Below, one piece after another: positions 45,681-55,543 of a stretch of 64,000 bases of DNA. The notes under the pieces were generated by a model. It was not told where the DNA came from. It searched no databases and worked only from the letters and a program-made list of their open reading frames with translations. This DNA comes from JACCTU01 sp963848525 (GTDB lineage Bacteria; Actinomycetota; Thermoleophilia; Gaiellales; Gaiellaceae). The position numbers were made by a program, and so were the translations under genes. The stretch covers positions 434,001-498,000 of the forward strand of contig CAWKDZ010000002.1 of the NCBI GenBank assembly GCA_963848525.1. The letters run 5' to 3'. Position 1 is the first letter of the stretch. Each line of letters opens with the position of its first letter.

Positions 45681-46718
45681 TTACAGGGTCTTCGGCGGCT
45701 TGATCCGGCCGCTGATGATCAGGGGCCTGAGCGCGTTCATCGTCCTGACGAACGCCCTCGGGACGCGCGCGTCGATCCGTCCGATCGCGACGCCCTTGTT
45801 CCTGAGGTTGAAGACCGCGTCCACGCCGCCCCGGAACGTGCCGGCCTTCGAGGACCGCGCGGTCAGGTAGACGGACTCGTCGACGCGCTTGACGGCGCTC
45901 GTGAGGATGTGCCGGCCGAGAACCTTCTGGTCCTTGTCGACGCCGACGCCCCACACACCGCGCTCGCGCGCGGCGTCGAGCGCCCCGAGGCCGCAGCCGC
46001 CCGCGACCTGGAAGACGACCCTCGAGCCCTGCGCGATCTGGCCGAGCGCGATCTCCTTGCACTTCGCCTGGTCGACGAAGTCCTGCGAGTACGCGATCAG
46101 GACGTTCGTCCCGGCGACGCAACGCCGAGCGCCCGCGCGATAGCCGGCGATGAAGATGTTCACCGACGGGAGCGCGAGGCCGCCCACGGCGCTGATCGTG
46201 TTGCTGCCCCCGCGCCGCGCCATCAGCGCCGCGAGACAGCCGATCATGTAGCTGTTCTCGTTCGTGTTGAACGTCAGGCCGCGGACGTTGCGCGGCGTCG
46301 CGACGTTCTTCGACGCGTCCGTGAACGGCGGAGCCTTGACCGAGTAGTCGATGATCGCGAACCGCCTGGTCGGGAACTGCCGCGCGACGGTGTTGACCGA
46401 TTCGGCGAGCAGGAACCCGACGCCGATCGTCGGGCTGTAGCCCTGACGCGCGAGGTTCGAGAGGTTCGCGATGTAGTCGCTCGCGGCCCTGGACTCGACT
46501 GCGCGGCCCTGGACCTTGAGCACCCGCTGCGCGCGGCGCAGCCCTTCGAGTGCGGACTGGTTGAACGACTTGTCGTTGAACCGCCCGACGTCGGACACGA
46601 GCCCGACTCTGATGGGTGTGGCTTGGTGACTTGCCGAGCTGGTGCCGCCGAATGTCGCCGCGAACACCGCGACGAGGACGACCGCGACCGCAAGCGGCAC
46701 GAAACGCTTCTTGCTCAA
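45681..46718 (-). CDS. BMP family substrate-binding protein (intact paralogue)
   Basis: A 345-residue exported binding protein for a nucleoside-type importer. The export signal spans residues 1-29 (LAVAVVLVAVFAATFGG) without a lipobox Cys, unlike the neighbouring copy, so anchoring may differ. The family motifs GRFNDKSFNQS, NENSYMIGCLAA, FQVAGGCGLGAL and GVGVDKDQ are present. TTG 46718 follows a strong AAGGAGGAG. Confidence 0.88.
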   Translation of the reverse strand: MSKKRFVPLAVAVVLVAVFAATFGGTSSASHQATPIRVGLVSDVGRFNDKSFNQSALEGLRRAQRVLKVQGRAVESRAASDYIANLSNLARQGYSPTIGVGFLLAESVNTVARQFPTRRFAIIDYSVKAPPFTDASKNVATPRNVRGLTFNTNENSYMIGCLAALMARRGGSNTISAVGGLALPSVNIFIAGYRAGARRCVAGTNVLIAYSQDFVDQAKCKEIALGQIAQGSRVVFQVAGGCGLGALDAARERGVWGVGVDKDQKVLGRHILTSAVKRVDESVYLTARSSKAGTFRGGVDAVFNLRNKGVAIGRIDARVPRAFVRTMNALRPLIISGRIKPPKTL

Positions 46719-46826
46719 CGAACTCCTCCTTGACTTCCAGTGATGTGCGGGGCCCGGGTCAGGGCACGCCGATGCTAAACCCTTCTGGACCCAGTGCCTA
46801 GTTGAGACTCCGTCCTGGCCGGGTGG

Positions 46827-48980
46827 TTAGTCCGCGACGGTCAGCCGCTGGAGATCGCCCTCGCCGACGAGGACGCGACGGGGCTTGGAGCCCTCGTAGC
46901 CGGAGATGATCCCGCGCCGCTCCAGCATGTCGATCAGCCGCCCCGCGCGCGTGTAGCCGACGCGCAGACGGCGCTGGAGGAGGCTCGTCGAGGCGGTCTG
47001 GGCCTGGACGACGATCTCGATCGCGCGGTCGAGCAGCGGGTCCTCGTCGGGGTCGAACTCGTCGTCGCCGTCGGCCTCGACCTGGACGTCGTGGGCCTCG
47101 AGCAGGGACTCGTCCAGCTCCTGCTCGCGCTGGACACGGCACTGGTCGACGATCAGCGCGACCTCCTCCTCGGTCACGTAGGCGCCCTGGAGCCGCTGCA
47201 GGCGCGAGGTGCCGAGGGGCTTGAAGAGCATGTCGCCCTGGCCGAGCAGGCTCTCGGCGCCGCCGGCGTCGAGGATCACGCGCGAGTCGGTCTGACTGGA
47301 GACCGCGAAGGCGATCCGCGAGGGGACGTTCGCCTTGATCATCCCCGTGATCACGTCGACGGACGGGCGCTGCGTCGCGAGCAGGAGGTGGATCCCGACC
47401 GCGCGCGACTTCTGGGCGAGGCGGATGACGGCGTCCTCGACCTCCTGTGGGCTGATCATCATCAGGTCGGCGAGCTCGTCGATCACGACGAGCAGGTACG
47501 GCAGCGGCTGCTCGCCGCGCGAGCGCAGCGCCCGGTTCGCCTCGGGAAGGTTGCGCGCCCGGACGATGCTGAGCTTCTCGTAGCGGCGCTCCATCTCCGC
47601 GACGACGTTCGTCAGTGCGACCGCGGCCTGCTTCGGGCTCGACACGACCGGCGTGAGCAGGTGCGGGATCGACTCGTAGAAGCCGAGCTCGATTCGCTTC
47701 GGGTCGATCAGGATCATGCGCACGTCGTCAGGCGTCGCGCGCAGCAGGATCGAGGTGAGGACGGTGTTGATGCAGCCCGACTTGCCCGAGCCGGTCGTGC
47801 CGGCGATCAGGATGTGCGGCATTCGGGCGAGGTCGGTCCAGACGGCGTTGCCCGAGATGTCCTTGCCGAGCCAGACCGAGAGCGGGCTCGCGGTGGCGGG
47901 CAGGTCGTCGAAGATGTCGCCGAGCGTGACGATGTTCGGGCTGAGGTTGGGGACCTCGACGCCGACCGCCTGCTTCCCCGGGATCGGCGCGAGGATCCGG
48001 ATCTCCGTCGTCGCGAGCGCGTAGCTGAGGTCGTCCTTCAGCGCGGCGACCTTCGCGACCTTCGTCCCCGGCGCGAGCTGGAGCTCGTAGCGCGTGACGC
48101 GCGGGCCGGAGATCTGGCCGACGATCGTCGCGTCGACGCCGAAGTTCGCGAGCGTCTGCACGAGCGCCTCGGCGATGCGCGCGTCCGACTTCGCCGGGCC
48201 CTTGGCCGGCGGCGACGTGCGCAGGAGGGTGCGATCCGGGAGCTCGTACTCGTCGTGCGACTCGAGCGTGTCCTCGAACGGCGTCTCGGGCCAGGCCTCG
48301 GGCTCGTCCATCTGCGCGACGAGCGGCGGCGCCTCCCCGACGATGTCCGGGAAGTCGTGGACGGCGTCGATCGGGGGGTCGTGCCGGGCCGGCGGGGCAG
48401 GCTTGTGGCTCTGTGTTACAAGCGCCGGGCCGGCGGCGGGCTGCCGGCGCTGCGCGACGGTGCGGACGGCGTGCCCGGAGCGGCGCACGAGCGCGCCGAG
48501 CGACGCACCCGAGAGCAGCAGCGCGCCGACGACGACCGTCATCACGCCGACGATCGCGACACCCGTCGAGCCGAGCAGCGTTCCCAACACGGCGTCGAGC
48601 GCCTGGCCGACGTAGCCCCCGTGCTCGCTCCCGAGCGCGATCAACAGCCCGACGAAGAGCAGGACGAGCCCCGTGCGGAACGGGCGGACGTCGACGAGCT
48701 CGCTGCGCGCGATCATCAGCGTGCCGAGCAGCATCAGTGCCGCCGGCAGCACGTACGACGCGCTGCCGATCACGGCCAGGAAGGCGTCTTCGATCGCGCT
48801 TCCGGCGACGCCCCCGTCCCACCCGAACCAGAAGAGCGTCGCGAGGAAGATCCCCACGGCCGTGAGCGCGAGCCCCCAGAGCTCGGGATGGTGGTGGCCG
48901 CGCTGCTTCTTCGCCTTGCGCTTCTTCACCCGCGAAGGGATGCGCGGGCGCAGCGGACTCTTGCGCTTCTTGCGCGCCAT
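46827..48980 (-). CDS. ftsK: DNA translocase FtsK
   Basis: Pumps chromosome termini through the closing septum. A 717-residue protein with a basic N-terminus, four membrane segments (about residues 35-165), a linker, and the RecA-like motor. The motor has Walker A GTTGSGKSG, Walker B LLVVIDELADLM and the RGRQ-type region LLLATQRPSVDVITGMIKAN. The C-terminal winged helix binds KOPS (STSLLQRRLRVGYTRAGRLI). ATG 48980. Confidence 0.94.
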   Translation of the reverse strand: MARKKRKSPLRPRIPSRVKKRKAKKQRGHHHPELWGLALTAVGIFLATLFWFGWDGGVAGSAIEDAFLAVIGSASYVLPAALMLLGTLMIARSELVDVRPFRTGLVLLFVGLLIALGSEHGGYVGQALDAVLGTLLGSTGVAIVGVMTVVVGALLLSGASLGALVRRSGHAVRTVAQRRQPAAGPALVTQSHKPAPPARHDPPIDAVHDFPDIVGEAPPLVAQMDEPEAWPETPFEDTLESHDEYELPDRTLLRTSPPAKGPAKSDARIAEALVQTLANFGVDATIVGQISGPRVTRYELQLAPGTKVAKVAALKDDLSYALATTEIRILAPIPGKQAVGVEVPNLSPNIVTLGDIFDDLPATASPLSVWLGKDISGNAVWTDLARMPHILIAGTTGSGKSGCINTVLTSILLRATPDDVRMILIDPKRIELGFYESIPHLLTPVVSSPKQAAVALTNVVAEMERRYEKLSIVRARNLPEANRALRSRGEQPLPYLLVVIDELADLMMISPQEVEDAVIRLAQKSRAVGIHLLLATQRPSVDVITGMIKANVPSRIAFAVSSQTDSRVILDAGGAESLLGQGDMLFKPLGTSRLQRLQGAYVTEEEVALIVDQCRVQREQELDESLLEAHDVQVEADGDDEFDPDEDPLLDRAIEIVVQAQTASTSLLQRRLRVGYTRAGRLIDMLERRGIISGYEGSKPRRVLVGEGDLQRLTVAD

Positions 48981-49014
48981 GGGCGCGGATTCGCGCTCGG
49001 GGCCGAAGCTCCTC

Positions 49015-49569
49015 TCAGGCGGCGAGCGCGCGCAGGTCGTCGAGCGCGCCCCCGAGCAGGTTCTCGCGCAGGTCGAACAGCCCCGCCCAGAGGGCCGAGC
49101 GGTCGACGTCGATGCCGATCCGCGCCGCGCTGGCGAGCCCCTCGAGCGCCCGCACCAGCACGGCGAGCTCGAGGTAGACGTGCGCGACCCGTGCCGGCGA
49201 CGCGTGCACCCCCGCCCGCTGGAGCACCGGCGTCCAGTCGAGCAGCTCCGCATGCGTCGGCTCGGCGTACCACGAACGCCCTTCGGCCTGCTCCGGCTCC
49301 AGCTCGAGCAGGTAGCGCCCCAGCGGCTCCTCGAGCCCGGTGACCGCGGTCTCCACGCGCTCGGCGGCGCGCTGGAGCGCGGCCTCACGCCGACCGGGCG
49401 TGCACGGGTCGGCCTCGCCCCGAGCCCAGCGCTCGAGCAGGCGGCAGAAGGCGAGCCCGGCGACCTCCGAGGCGGCCAGCTGGCGGATCAGCCGCTGCGC
49501 CGTCCGCGTCGTCGCAGCATGCTCCGCGAGCACGTCCGCCCAATCGGGCCTACGCGCGACGACGCTCAA
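49015..49569 (-). CDS. Hypothetical protein between rnj and ftsK
   Basis: A 184-residue mostly helical protein with no recognised domain. It includes a short LAFCRLLERWARGEADPC segment and a LEPEQAEGRSWYAEPTHAE loop. TTG 49569 overlaps the rnj TGA (TTGA), so it is translated with RNase J. Position in the conserved rnj-ftsK gap suggests a lineage-specific conserved gene. Confidence 0.65.
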   Translation of the reverse strand: MSVVARRPDWADVLAEHAATTRTAQRLIRQLAASEVAGLAFCRLLERWARGEADPCTPGRREAALQRAAERVETAVTGLEEPLGRYLLELEPEQAEGRSWYAEPTHAELLDWTPVLQRAGVHASPARVAHVYLELAVLVRALEGLASAARIGIDVDRSALWAGLFDLRENLLGGALDDLRALAA

Positions 49570-51203
49570 ACCTCGACCACCACGGGGAGGATCAAGGGCC
49601 GTCGACCGGTCCGGTCGTAGATCAGCTGGCCGACCGCGTCGTGCAGGTGCTCCTGCATCAGCTTGATCTCGGCCGTGTCGTTGTCGAGCAGCTCGCGCAG
49701 CACGCGGGCAACCTCGTCGCGGGTCTCCTCCAGCACGGGCTCCGTTTCGGGAAAGCCGCGCGCGATCAGCTCGGGCCGCGCGGACTCGGCGTCGCCGTTC
49801 ACCGTCGCGACGATGATCAGGACGCCGTCCTCCGAGAGGCGCCGGCGGTCGCGAAGGGCGACGTCGCTGATGTCCCCCACGCTGAGCCCGTCGACGAACG
49901 TGATCCCCGCCTCGACCTTGCCCGTCTCGCGCACGCCCTCGCGCGAGAGCTCGACCACCGAGCCGTTCTCGGCGAGGACGATCGCGTTGGCCGGGACGCC
50001 GGCGTCGCGTGCGAGCCGCGCGTGCGCGGCCAGCATCCGGAACTCGCCGTGCACCGGCATCACCGCCTTCGGCCGCAGCAGGCCGAGGATCGTGCGGATC
50101 TCCTCCTCGCACGCGTGACCGGAGACGTGCACCGGCGCGATCTCCTGGTGCAGGACCTCGGCGCCGATCTTCGCGAGCCGGTTGATCGAGTCGTGCACGC
50201 GGAGCTCGTTCCCCGGCACGGGCTTCGCCGAGATGATCACGGTGTCGCCGCGCTCGACCTTGACCGCAGGGTGGTCGTCGTACGCGATCCGGGTCAGCGC
50301 CGACATCGGCTCGCCCTGGCTTCCCGTCGTGAGAATCAGCTGCTTGTCGGGCGGCAGCGCCTCGAGCTCCTGCGGCTTCAGGATCGCGCCCTCCGGCACG
50401 TCCAGGTAGCCGAGGTTGCGCGCGATGTTCGCGTTCTTGCGCATCGAGCGGCCGACGATCGCCACCTTGCGCCCGCTCTGCAGCGCGACGTCGATCGCCT
50501 GCTGGACGCGATGCACGTTCGAGGCGAACGACGTGACGAAGATGCGCCCGCGGCGTAGCGGGAAGATCTGCCGGAACGCCTCCCCGACGATCCGCTCGGA
50601 CTGCGTGAAGCCCGGCCGCTCGGCGTTCGTCGAGTCGCCGAGGACGAGGTCGACGCCGCGGTTGCCGAGCTCCGCGAGCTTGCCGACGTCGGTGCGCATC
50701 CCGTCGACCGGCGTGTGGTCGAGCTTGTAGTCGCTCGTCTGCACGATCAGGCCCGCCGGGGTCTCCAGGACGACCGCGACGTTGTCCGGGATCGAGTGCG
50801 CCATCCGGACGAAGTCGAGCCGGAAGGGCCCGATCTCGACCTGCCGCCCCGGCTCGATCTCGTCGAGCTCCGCCTTGTTCAGCAGCCCGTGCTCGTCGAG
50901 CTTCGACTTGATCAGGCCCAGCGTCAGCCGCGTCGCGAGGACGCGCTCGACGCGGATCTCGCGGAGCACGTACGGGAGCGCGCCGACGTGGTCCTCGTGC
51001 CCGTGCGTGAGCACGATTGCGCGCACCTTCACGCTGCGGAGGTAGTCGAAATCCGGGAGCACGAGGTCGACGCCGAGGTGCTCGTCGCGCGGGAACGCGA
51101 GCCCCGCGTCGACGACGACCGCCTCGCCGCGGCACTCGTAGACGGTCATGTTCTTCCCCACCTCGCCGAGACCGCCGAGCGGGATGATCCGCACCGGTTC
51201 CAT
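49566..51203 (-). CDS. rnj: Ribonuclease J
   Basis: Dual 5' exo/endoribonuclease of the metallo-beta-lactamase/beta-CASP family. The catalytic HGHEDH motif lies near residue 67. Later motifs include GDSTNAERPG, the beta-CASP VTSFASNVHRVQQA, SGHACEEEI and PVHGEFRML. 545 residues is the normal length. It is followed directly by the hypothetical gene and ftsK, as in many actinobacteria. Confidence 0.95.
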   Translation of the reverse strand: MEPVRIIPLGGLGEVGKNMTVYECRGEAVVVDAGLAFPRDEHLGVDLVLPDFDYLRSVKVRAIVLTHGHEDHVGALPYVLREIRVERVLATRLTLGLIKSKLDEHGLLNKAELDEIEPGRQVEIGPFRLDFVRMAHSIPDNVAVVLETPAGLIVQTSDYKLDHTPVDGMRTDVGKLAELGNRGVDLVLGDSTNAERPGFTQSERIVGEAFRQIFPLRRGRIFVTSFASNVHRVQQAIDVALQSGRKVAIVGRSMRKNANIARNLGYLDVPEGAILKPQELEALPPDKQLILTTGSQGEPMSALTRIAYDDHPAVKVERGDTVIISAKPVPGNELRVHDSINRLAKIGAEVLHQEIAPVHVSGHACEEEIRTILGLLRPKAVMPVHGEFRMLAAHARLARDAGVPANAIVLAENGSVVELSREGVRETGKVEAGITFVDGLSVGDISDVALRDRRRLSEDGVLIIVATVNGDAESARPELIARGFPETEPVLEETRDEVARVLRELLDNDTAEIKLMQEHLHDAVGQLIYDRTGRRPLILPVVVEV

Positions 51204-51227
51204 CGTCTGAGTCTAGGCGGGGCGCTC

Positions 51228-52109
51228 CTACACGCGCGCCGGCTCGAGGAGCCGCAGGCGCTCCAGGCAGGCGCGGACGCGCTCGCGCTCGTCCTCGTTC
51301 GCCTCGACGAGCGGGAGCCGCAGGCCGCCGACGTCGTGGCCGAGCAAGTTGAGCGCGCACTTGATCGCGATCGGGTTGGTGACGACCTTGAGCAGGTCGT
51401 AGGCCGCCTGGAGCTCACGGTCGACCGCGCGGGCGCCCTCGAGGTCGCCGCCGCGGGCGAGGCGCACCTGCTCCTTCACGCGCGGCCCGACCACGTGCGT
51501 GTGGACGCAGACGCCGCCGCGGGCGCCGAGCTCGAGGAACGGCTGGACGAGGTTGTCGTCGCCGGCGTAGAGGTCGAGGCCGAGCTCGACGATCCGCCGC
51601 GCCTGCTCGAGGTCGTCGTTCGCCTGCTTCACCGCGACGACGTTCGGGATCTCGGCAAGCTCGGCGATCGTCTCGGGCTCGATGTTGAGCGCCACCCGAG
51701 AGGGGATGTTGTAGACGACGATCGGCTTGTCGGTCGTCTGCGCGATCGTCTTGAAGTGCTCGACGATCCCGCGCGGCGGCGGCTTGTTGTAGTACGGCGT
51801 CACGACGAGGAACGCGTCGACGCCGAGCTCGTGCGCCTGCTCGGTCAGGTGCACCGAGTGCGCCGTCGAGTACGTCCCGGTGCCCGCGACGACGGTCGCC
51901 TCCCCCTTCAGCTCGTCGACGGCGGCCGCGAAGAGGGTTTGGCGCTCCTCGTCCGAGAGCGTCGGCGACTCGCCTGTCGTGCCCGCGACGACGACGCCGT
52001 CCGAGCCGTTCTCGACGAGGAAGCGGCAGAGCTCGCGGAACTTGCCGGAGTCGACTGCGCCGCGCGAGTCGAGGGGCGTGACCGCGGCGGTGAGGACCTC
52101 ACCGAGCAC
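51228..52109 (-). CDS. dapA: 4-hydroxy-tetrahydrodipicolinate synthase
   Basis: Condenses pyruvate with aspartate semialdehyde, the first committed step of DAP/lysine synthesis. Motifs GTTGESPTLSDEE, YYNKPP, YNIPSR and the Schiff-base Lys in NVVAVKQAN are present. 293 residues, GTG 52109. Confidence 0.95.
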   Translation of the reverse strand: MLGEVLTAAVTPLDSRGAVDSGKFRELCRFLVENGSDGVVVAGTTGESPTLSDEERQTLFAAAVDELKGEATVVAGTGTYSTAHSVHLTEQAHELGVDAFLVVTPYYNKPPPRGIVEHFKTIAQTTDKPIVVYNIPSRVALNIEPETIAELAEIPNVVAVKQANDDLEQARRIVELGLDLYAGDDNLVQPFLELGARGGVCVHTHVVGPRVKEQVRLARGGDLEGARAVDRELQAAYDLLKVVTNPIAIKCALNLLGHDVGGLRLPLVEANEDERERVRACLERLRLLEPARV

Positions 52110-52118
52110 GCGGCGATT

Positions 52119-52619
52119 CTACTCCGGCACCGCGACGGGCAGGCTCCGCGCCGCGAGCGCGAGCCACGCGTAGGGCAGCACGAACACGAGCGCGAGCGCC
52201 TCGGCGAACTCGAGCGGCGTGAGCGCGTCGAGGAGCGCGGCTGCCGGCCACACCGCGATCACGGCGAGCGCGGGGCCGCGCAGCGGCGGGTCCATGCGCA
52301 CGAGGGCCCAGCTCAGCAGCGCGCCGGCCGGAATGAGGACGAGGTAGCCGAGTCCCTTGAGAGGCAGGAAGATCGAGACGAGCGCGACCTGCGTGACGAG
52401 GAAGCCCGCGTAGCCGATCCCGCCGTAGCGGTCCGCGATCAGCCCGTGGACGCCCGCCATGCCCACGACGACGATCAAGATGCCCGCCAGGATCGCCGCG
52501 ATCGCCGCGATCGGCTCGTCGGCGGCCGCGACCAGGACGGCCGTCCCGACGCTGACGAGCGCGGCGCCGACCGGCGTCGCCGCCGCGAGCAGGCGGTTCG
52601 TCCTAGTCGAGGAGTGCAT
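52119..52619 (-). CDS. Membrane protein between dapB and dapA
   Basis: A 166-residue protein with about five hydrophobic segments (for example AAILAGILIVVVGMAGVHGL and LGYLVLIPAGALLSWALV). Its ATG overlaps the end of dapB by 17 bp. The position corresponds to thyX in some actinobacterial dapB-dapA loci, but it is unrelated to thymidylate synthase. Function unknown. Confidence 0.72.
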   Translation of the reverse strand: MHSSTRTNRLLAAATPVGAALVSVGTAVLVAAADEPIAAIAAILAGILIVVVGMAGVHGLIADRYGGIGYAGFLVTQVALVSIFLPLKGLGYLVLIPAGALLSWALVRMDPPLRGPALAVIAVWPAAALLDALTPLEFAEALALVFVLPYAWLALAARSLPVAVPE

Positions 52620-53211
52620 CGAGCCCCACGGTCAGCCCCGGCGGCAGCGTGGACAGCTGCTCGAGCGCGAGCAGGACCCCGGGGACGAACGCCTCGCGCG
52701 AGGTCGTGTCGTGGCGAATCGTCAGCGTCTGCCCCAGGCCGCCCAGGATCACCTCCTGGTGGGCGACGAGACCGGGCAGGCGAACGGAGTGGACCGGCAC
52801 GTCCCCGCCGAGCAGCGCGGCGGTCGCCTTCGCCGTGCCGGACGGCGCGTCGCGCTTCGTGTCGGCGTGCAGCTCGACGATCTCGGCGTTCGGGAGCACC
52901 TTCGCCGCCTCGGCGGCGAAGCGCATCATCAGCACCGCTCCGAGCGCGAAGTTCGGCGCGTGGAAGAGCGGCAATCCGCGCGCCGCCGCGAGCTCGCCGA
53001 GCGGTGCGAGGTCGGCGCCGGTCGTCCCGACGACGCACGGTACGCCCGCCTCGAGCGCGAGGCGCACGTTCTCCTCGACCGCGGCGGGCGCGGTGAAGTC
53101 GACCATCGCCTCGGCACCCTCGAGCGCGGTCAGCTCGTGCCCGGCCGCCTCGAGCGCGGGTGCAAGAACGGACCCGACCTTCCCGCCCGCCCCGTTGAGC
53201 GCGACCTTCAC
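52603..53211 (-). CDS. dapB: 4-hydroxy-tetrahydrodipicolinate reductase, shortened
   Basis: Reduces the DapA product. Signatures: NGAGGKVG nucleotide-binding start, VDFTAP, VGTTG, APNFALG and the catalytic ELHADTKRDAPSGTAKATA. At 202 residues it is shorter than the usual 240-270: the segment between the Rossmann start and VDFTAP is reduced. GTG 53211 overlaps the M16 gene stop by 4 bp. Confidence 0.9.
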   Translation of the reverse strand: MKVALNGAGGKVGSVLAPALEAAGHELTALEGAEAMVDFTAPAAVEENVRLALEAGVPCVVGTTGADLAPLGELAAARGLPLFHAPNFALGAVLMMRFAAEAAKVLPNAEIVELHADTKRDAPSGTAKATAALLGGDVPVHSVRLPGLVAHQEVILGGLGQTLTIRHDTTSREAFVPGVLLALEQLSTLPPGLTVGLDALLD

Positions 53212-54494
53212 GCCGCGGCGAGCGCGCGGAGCCCGGGGTGCAGACGGCCGAGCGCGCGCTTGAAGCGCGACTCCCCCGGCCCGATCCCGGAGGCCGACAG
53301 CCGCTCGGGCGCGAGCAGCACCGACGCGAGCTCCGAGACTCCCTCGGGCTCGACCGCGTCGATCTCGGCGATGATCCGGTCGAACGAGAGCAGCTCGGTG
53401 TCGGTGATCAGCGACTTCCCGAGCCGGCTCATCCGGTTCGCGGTCGACTCCATCGAGAGTGTGATCCGTCCCTTGAGGTTCTCCTTGGCGCGCTCCAGCT
53501 CCTTCGGCCGGAGGTTGCCCGCGGCGACGTCCGCGATCTGCTCCGCGACGATCTCGAGGCACGGGGCGAGGTTCTCCTCACGCGTGCCCACGTAGACGCC
53601 GAACAGGCCCGTGTCGGAGTACTGCGCGCCGAAGCTGTAGACGGCGTAGGCCATCCCCCGCTTCTCGCGGATCTCCTGGAAGAGCCGCGACGACGCGGAG
53701 CCGCCGAGGATCCCGTCGAGGAGCGACGCCGCGAAGCGGCGCCGGTCGGAGCGGGAGATCCCGGGGGCGCCGACGCAGACGTGGTACTGCTCGGTGTTCT
53801 TGCGCTGGAAGCGCACGCCCGCGGGCGGCACCTTGACGAGCGGCGGCCGCACCTTCGCGCCCTTCGTCGCTGCGCCCCGCTGGGCCTGTTCGAGTAGCCG
53901 CACGAAGCGGTCGTGCTGGAGGTTGCCCGCCGCCGAGATGACCACGTTCCCGGGCGTGTACATCGAGCGGTGGTACGCGCTGATCGAGCGCTTCGGGATC
54001 GTCGAGATCACCTCGCGCGTGCCGATGACCGGCCGCCCGAGCGCGTGCGAGCCGAACACCGCCTGGGAGAAGAGGTCGTGCACCAGCTCTTGCGGTGTGT
54101 CCTCGTACATCGCGATCTCCTCGACCACGACCTCCCGCTCGGAGTCCACGTCCTCGAACTTCGGCGCGAAGACCATGTCGCTCATCAGGTCGACAGCAGT
54201 CTCGAGGTGCTTGTCGGGGACGCGCGCGTAGACGACGGTGTGCTCGCGCGAGGTGGCCGCGTTCAGCTCGCCCCCGAGCCCGTCGAAGAGCTCGGCGATC
54301 TCCTGCGCGCTGTAGCGCTGAGAGCCCTTGAAGAGGAGGTGCTCGATGAAGTGGGAGACACCAGCTTTCGCCTCGGTTTCGTCCCGCGAGCCCGCCCCGA
54401 TCCAGAACCCGAGCGCCACCGAGCGCACCGACGGGACGCGCTCGGAGATCACACGTTCGCCCGAATCGAGCTCTGAGAGGACGTACTTCTGCAC
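53208..54494 (-). CDS. M16 family zinc peptidase
   Basis: A 428-residue insulinase-type peptidase with the inverted zinc motif HFIEHLLFKGS (HxxEH) at about residue 42 and a downstream REVVVEEIAMYEDTP Glu ligand. The second half is the inactive M16C-like repeat. It sits directly upstream of dapB, a placement common in actinobacteria. Substrates unknown. GTG 54494. Confidence 0.9.
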   Translation of the reverse strand: MQKYVLSELDSGERVISERVPSVRSVALGFWIGAGSRDETEAKAGVSHFIEHLLFKGSQRYSAQEIAELFDGLGGELNAATSREHTVVYARVPDKHLETAVDLMSDMVFAPKFEDVDSEREVVVEEIAMYEDTPQELVHDLFSQAVFGSHALGRPVIGTREVISTIPKRSISAYHRSMYTPGNVVISAAGNLQHDRFVRLLEQAQRGAATKGAKVRPPLVKVPPAGVRFQRKNTEQYHVCVGAPGISRSDRRRFAASLLDGILGGSASSRLFQEIREKRGMAYAVYSFGAQYSDTGLFGVYVGTREENLAPCLEIVAEQIADVAAGNLRPKELERAKENLKGRITLSMESTANRMSRLGKSLITDTELLSFDRIIAEIDAVEPEGVSELASVLLAPERLSASGIGPGESRFKRALGRLHPGLRALAAA

Positions 54495-54561
54495 CGGGCG
54501 ATCGTACTCGGCAGTCGGAGAGTGGACAAAAGCGCCAGTAGGGGGACAAAATCCCCCGCAC

Positions 54562-55530
54562 ATGCGTGCCTTTCGCCGTCTCGGGGTCTTTCTCCTCGCG
54601 CTGATGGCAGCGGTTTCGGTCTCGGGCGTCGCCGCTCCGTCGGCCGGGCAGTTCTCGCGCGTGCCGGTCGGCGTCAGCGTCAGCGGCCTCCCGGTCGGTG
54701 GCTTCACCTCCGAGGAGACGCGCGAGCTCGTGCGGGAGGCGGTCGAGGCGCCCGTTCGGTTCGAGCTCGGCAGGCGGTCGTGGAAGGCGACGTCCTCGCA
54801 GCTCGGCGTGGCCGCTGCCGTCGACGACTCGGTCGCGGCGGCGCTGCACGCGCCGGTCGGCGCAGAGGTCGAAGTGGACGCCGCCGCCGGCCGTCGTGAG
54901 CTCGCCCGCTATGTCGCGTACCTCGACCGCACGTTCGCGCAGGCGCCGCGGAACGCGCGTCTGGTCGGGCTCGATCGGAAGCTCCAGCCGCTGATCGCGT
55001 CCGAGGTCGCGGGCCGGCGGCTCGACCGGGCGGCGACCGCCGACGGAATCCGGGCTGTGGTGCAGAGCACGAGCCGCGAGCCCGTCCGTCCCGTCTTCCG
55101 GGTGGTGCAGCCGGGCATCACCAGCCGCGACGTCGGCCCGATCGTGGTGATCCGGCGCGAGTCGAAGGGGCTCTACCTGTACGAGGGGCGGCGCCTCGTC
55201 CGCCGGCTCGGCGTCGCGACCGGGCAGGCGGAGTACCCGACGCCGATCGGCTGGTTCTCGATCGTCGACAAGCAGTACAACCCGTGGTGGTACCCGCCCG
55301 ACTCGGACTGGGCCAAGGGGCTGAAGCCCGTCCCGCCCGGCCCGGGGAACCCGCTCGGCACACGCTGGATGGGCCTGTCAGCCTGGGGCGTCGGCATCCA
55401 CGGCACCCCCGACGCGGCCTCGATCGGCTACTCGGCCTCGCACGGCTGCATCCGGATGCACATCGCCGACGCGGAGTGGCTCTTCAACCGCGTCCGCCAC
55501 GGCACGCCGGTTCTGATCGTCAGCGCGTGA
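54562..55530 (+). CDS. Exported L,D-transpeptidase (YkuD family)
   Basis: Makes 3-3 crosslinks or anchors proteins in peptidoglycan. ATG 54562 starts a signal peptide (LGVFLLALMAAVSVSGVA). A peptidoglycan-binding-4-like middle region (LDRKLQPLIASEVAGRRL) precedes the YkuD domain. The catalytic motif reads GIHGTPDAASIGYSASHGC, with the nucleophilic Cys in SHGCIRMH. No clear ribosome-binding site precedes the ATG; a GGGGGACAAAATCCCCC hairpin lies there instead. Plus strand, opposite to the surrounding block. Confidence 0.9.
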   Translation: MRAFRRLGVFLLALMAAVSVSGVAAPSAGQFSRVPVGVSVSGLPVGGFTSEETRELVREAVEAPVRFELGRRSWKATSSQLGVAAAVDDSVAAALHAPVGAEVEVDAAAGRRELARYVAYLDRTFAQAPRNARLVGLDRKLQPLIASEVAGRRLDRAATADGIRAVVQSTSREPVRPVFRVVQPGITSRDVGPIVVIRRESKGLYLYEGRRLVRRLGVATGQAEYPTPIGWFSIVDKQYNPWWYPPDSDWAKGLKPVPPGPGNPLGTRWMGLSAWGVGIHGTPDAASIGYSASHGCIRMHIADAEWLFNRVRHGTPVLIVSA

Positions 55531-55543
55531 GCTAAACGAGAGA

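Noticed and set aside
46719..46826. Purine riboswitch before the nucleoside-type binding protein
   Set aside because: The spacer is only about 100 bp and lacks the conserved purine aptamer core bases.
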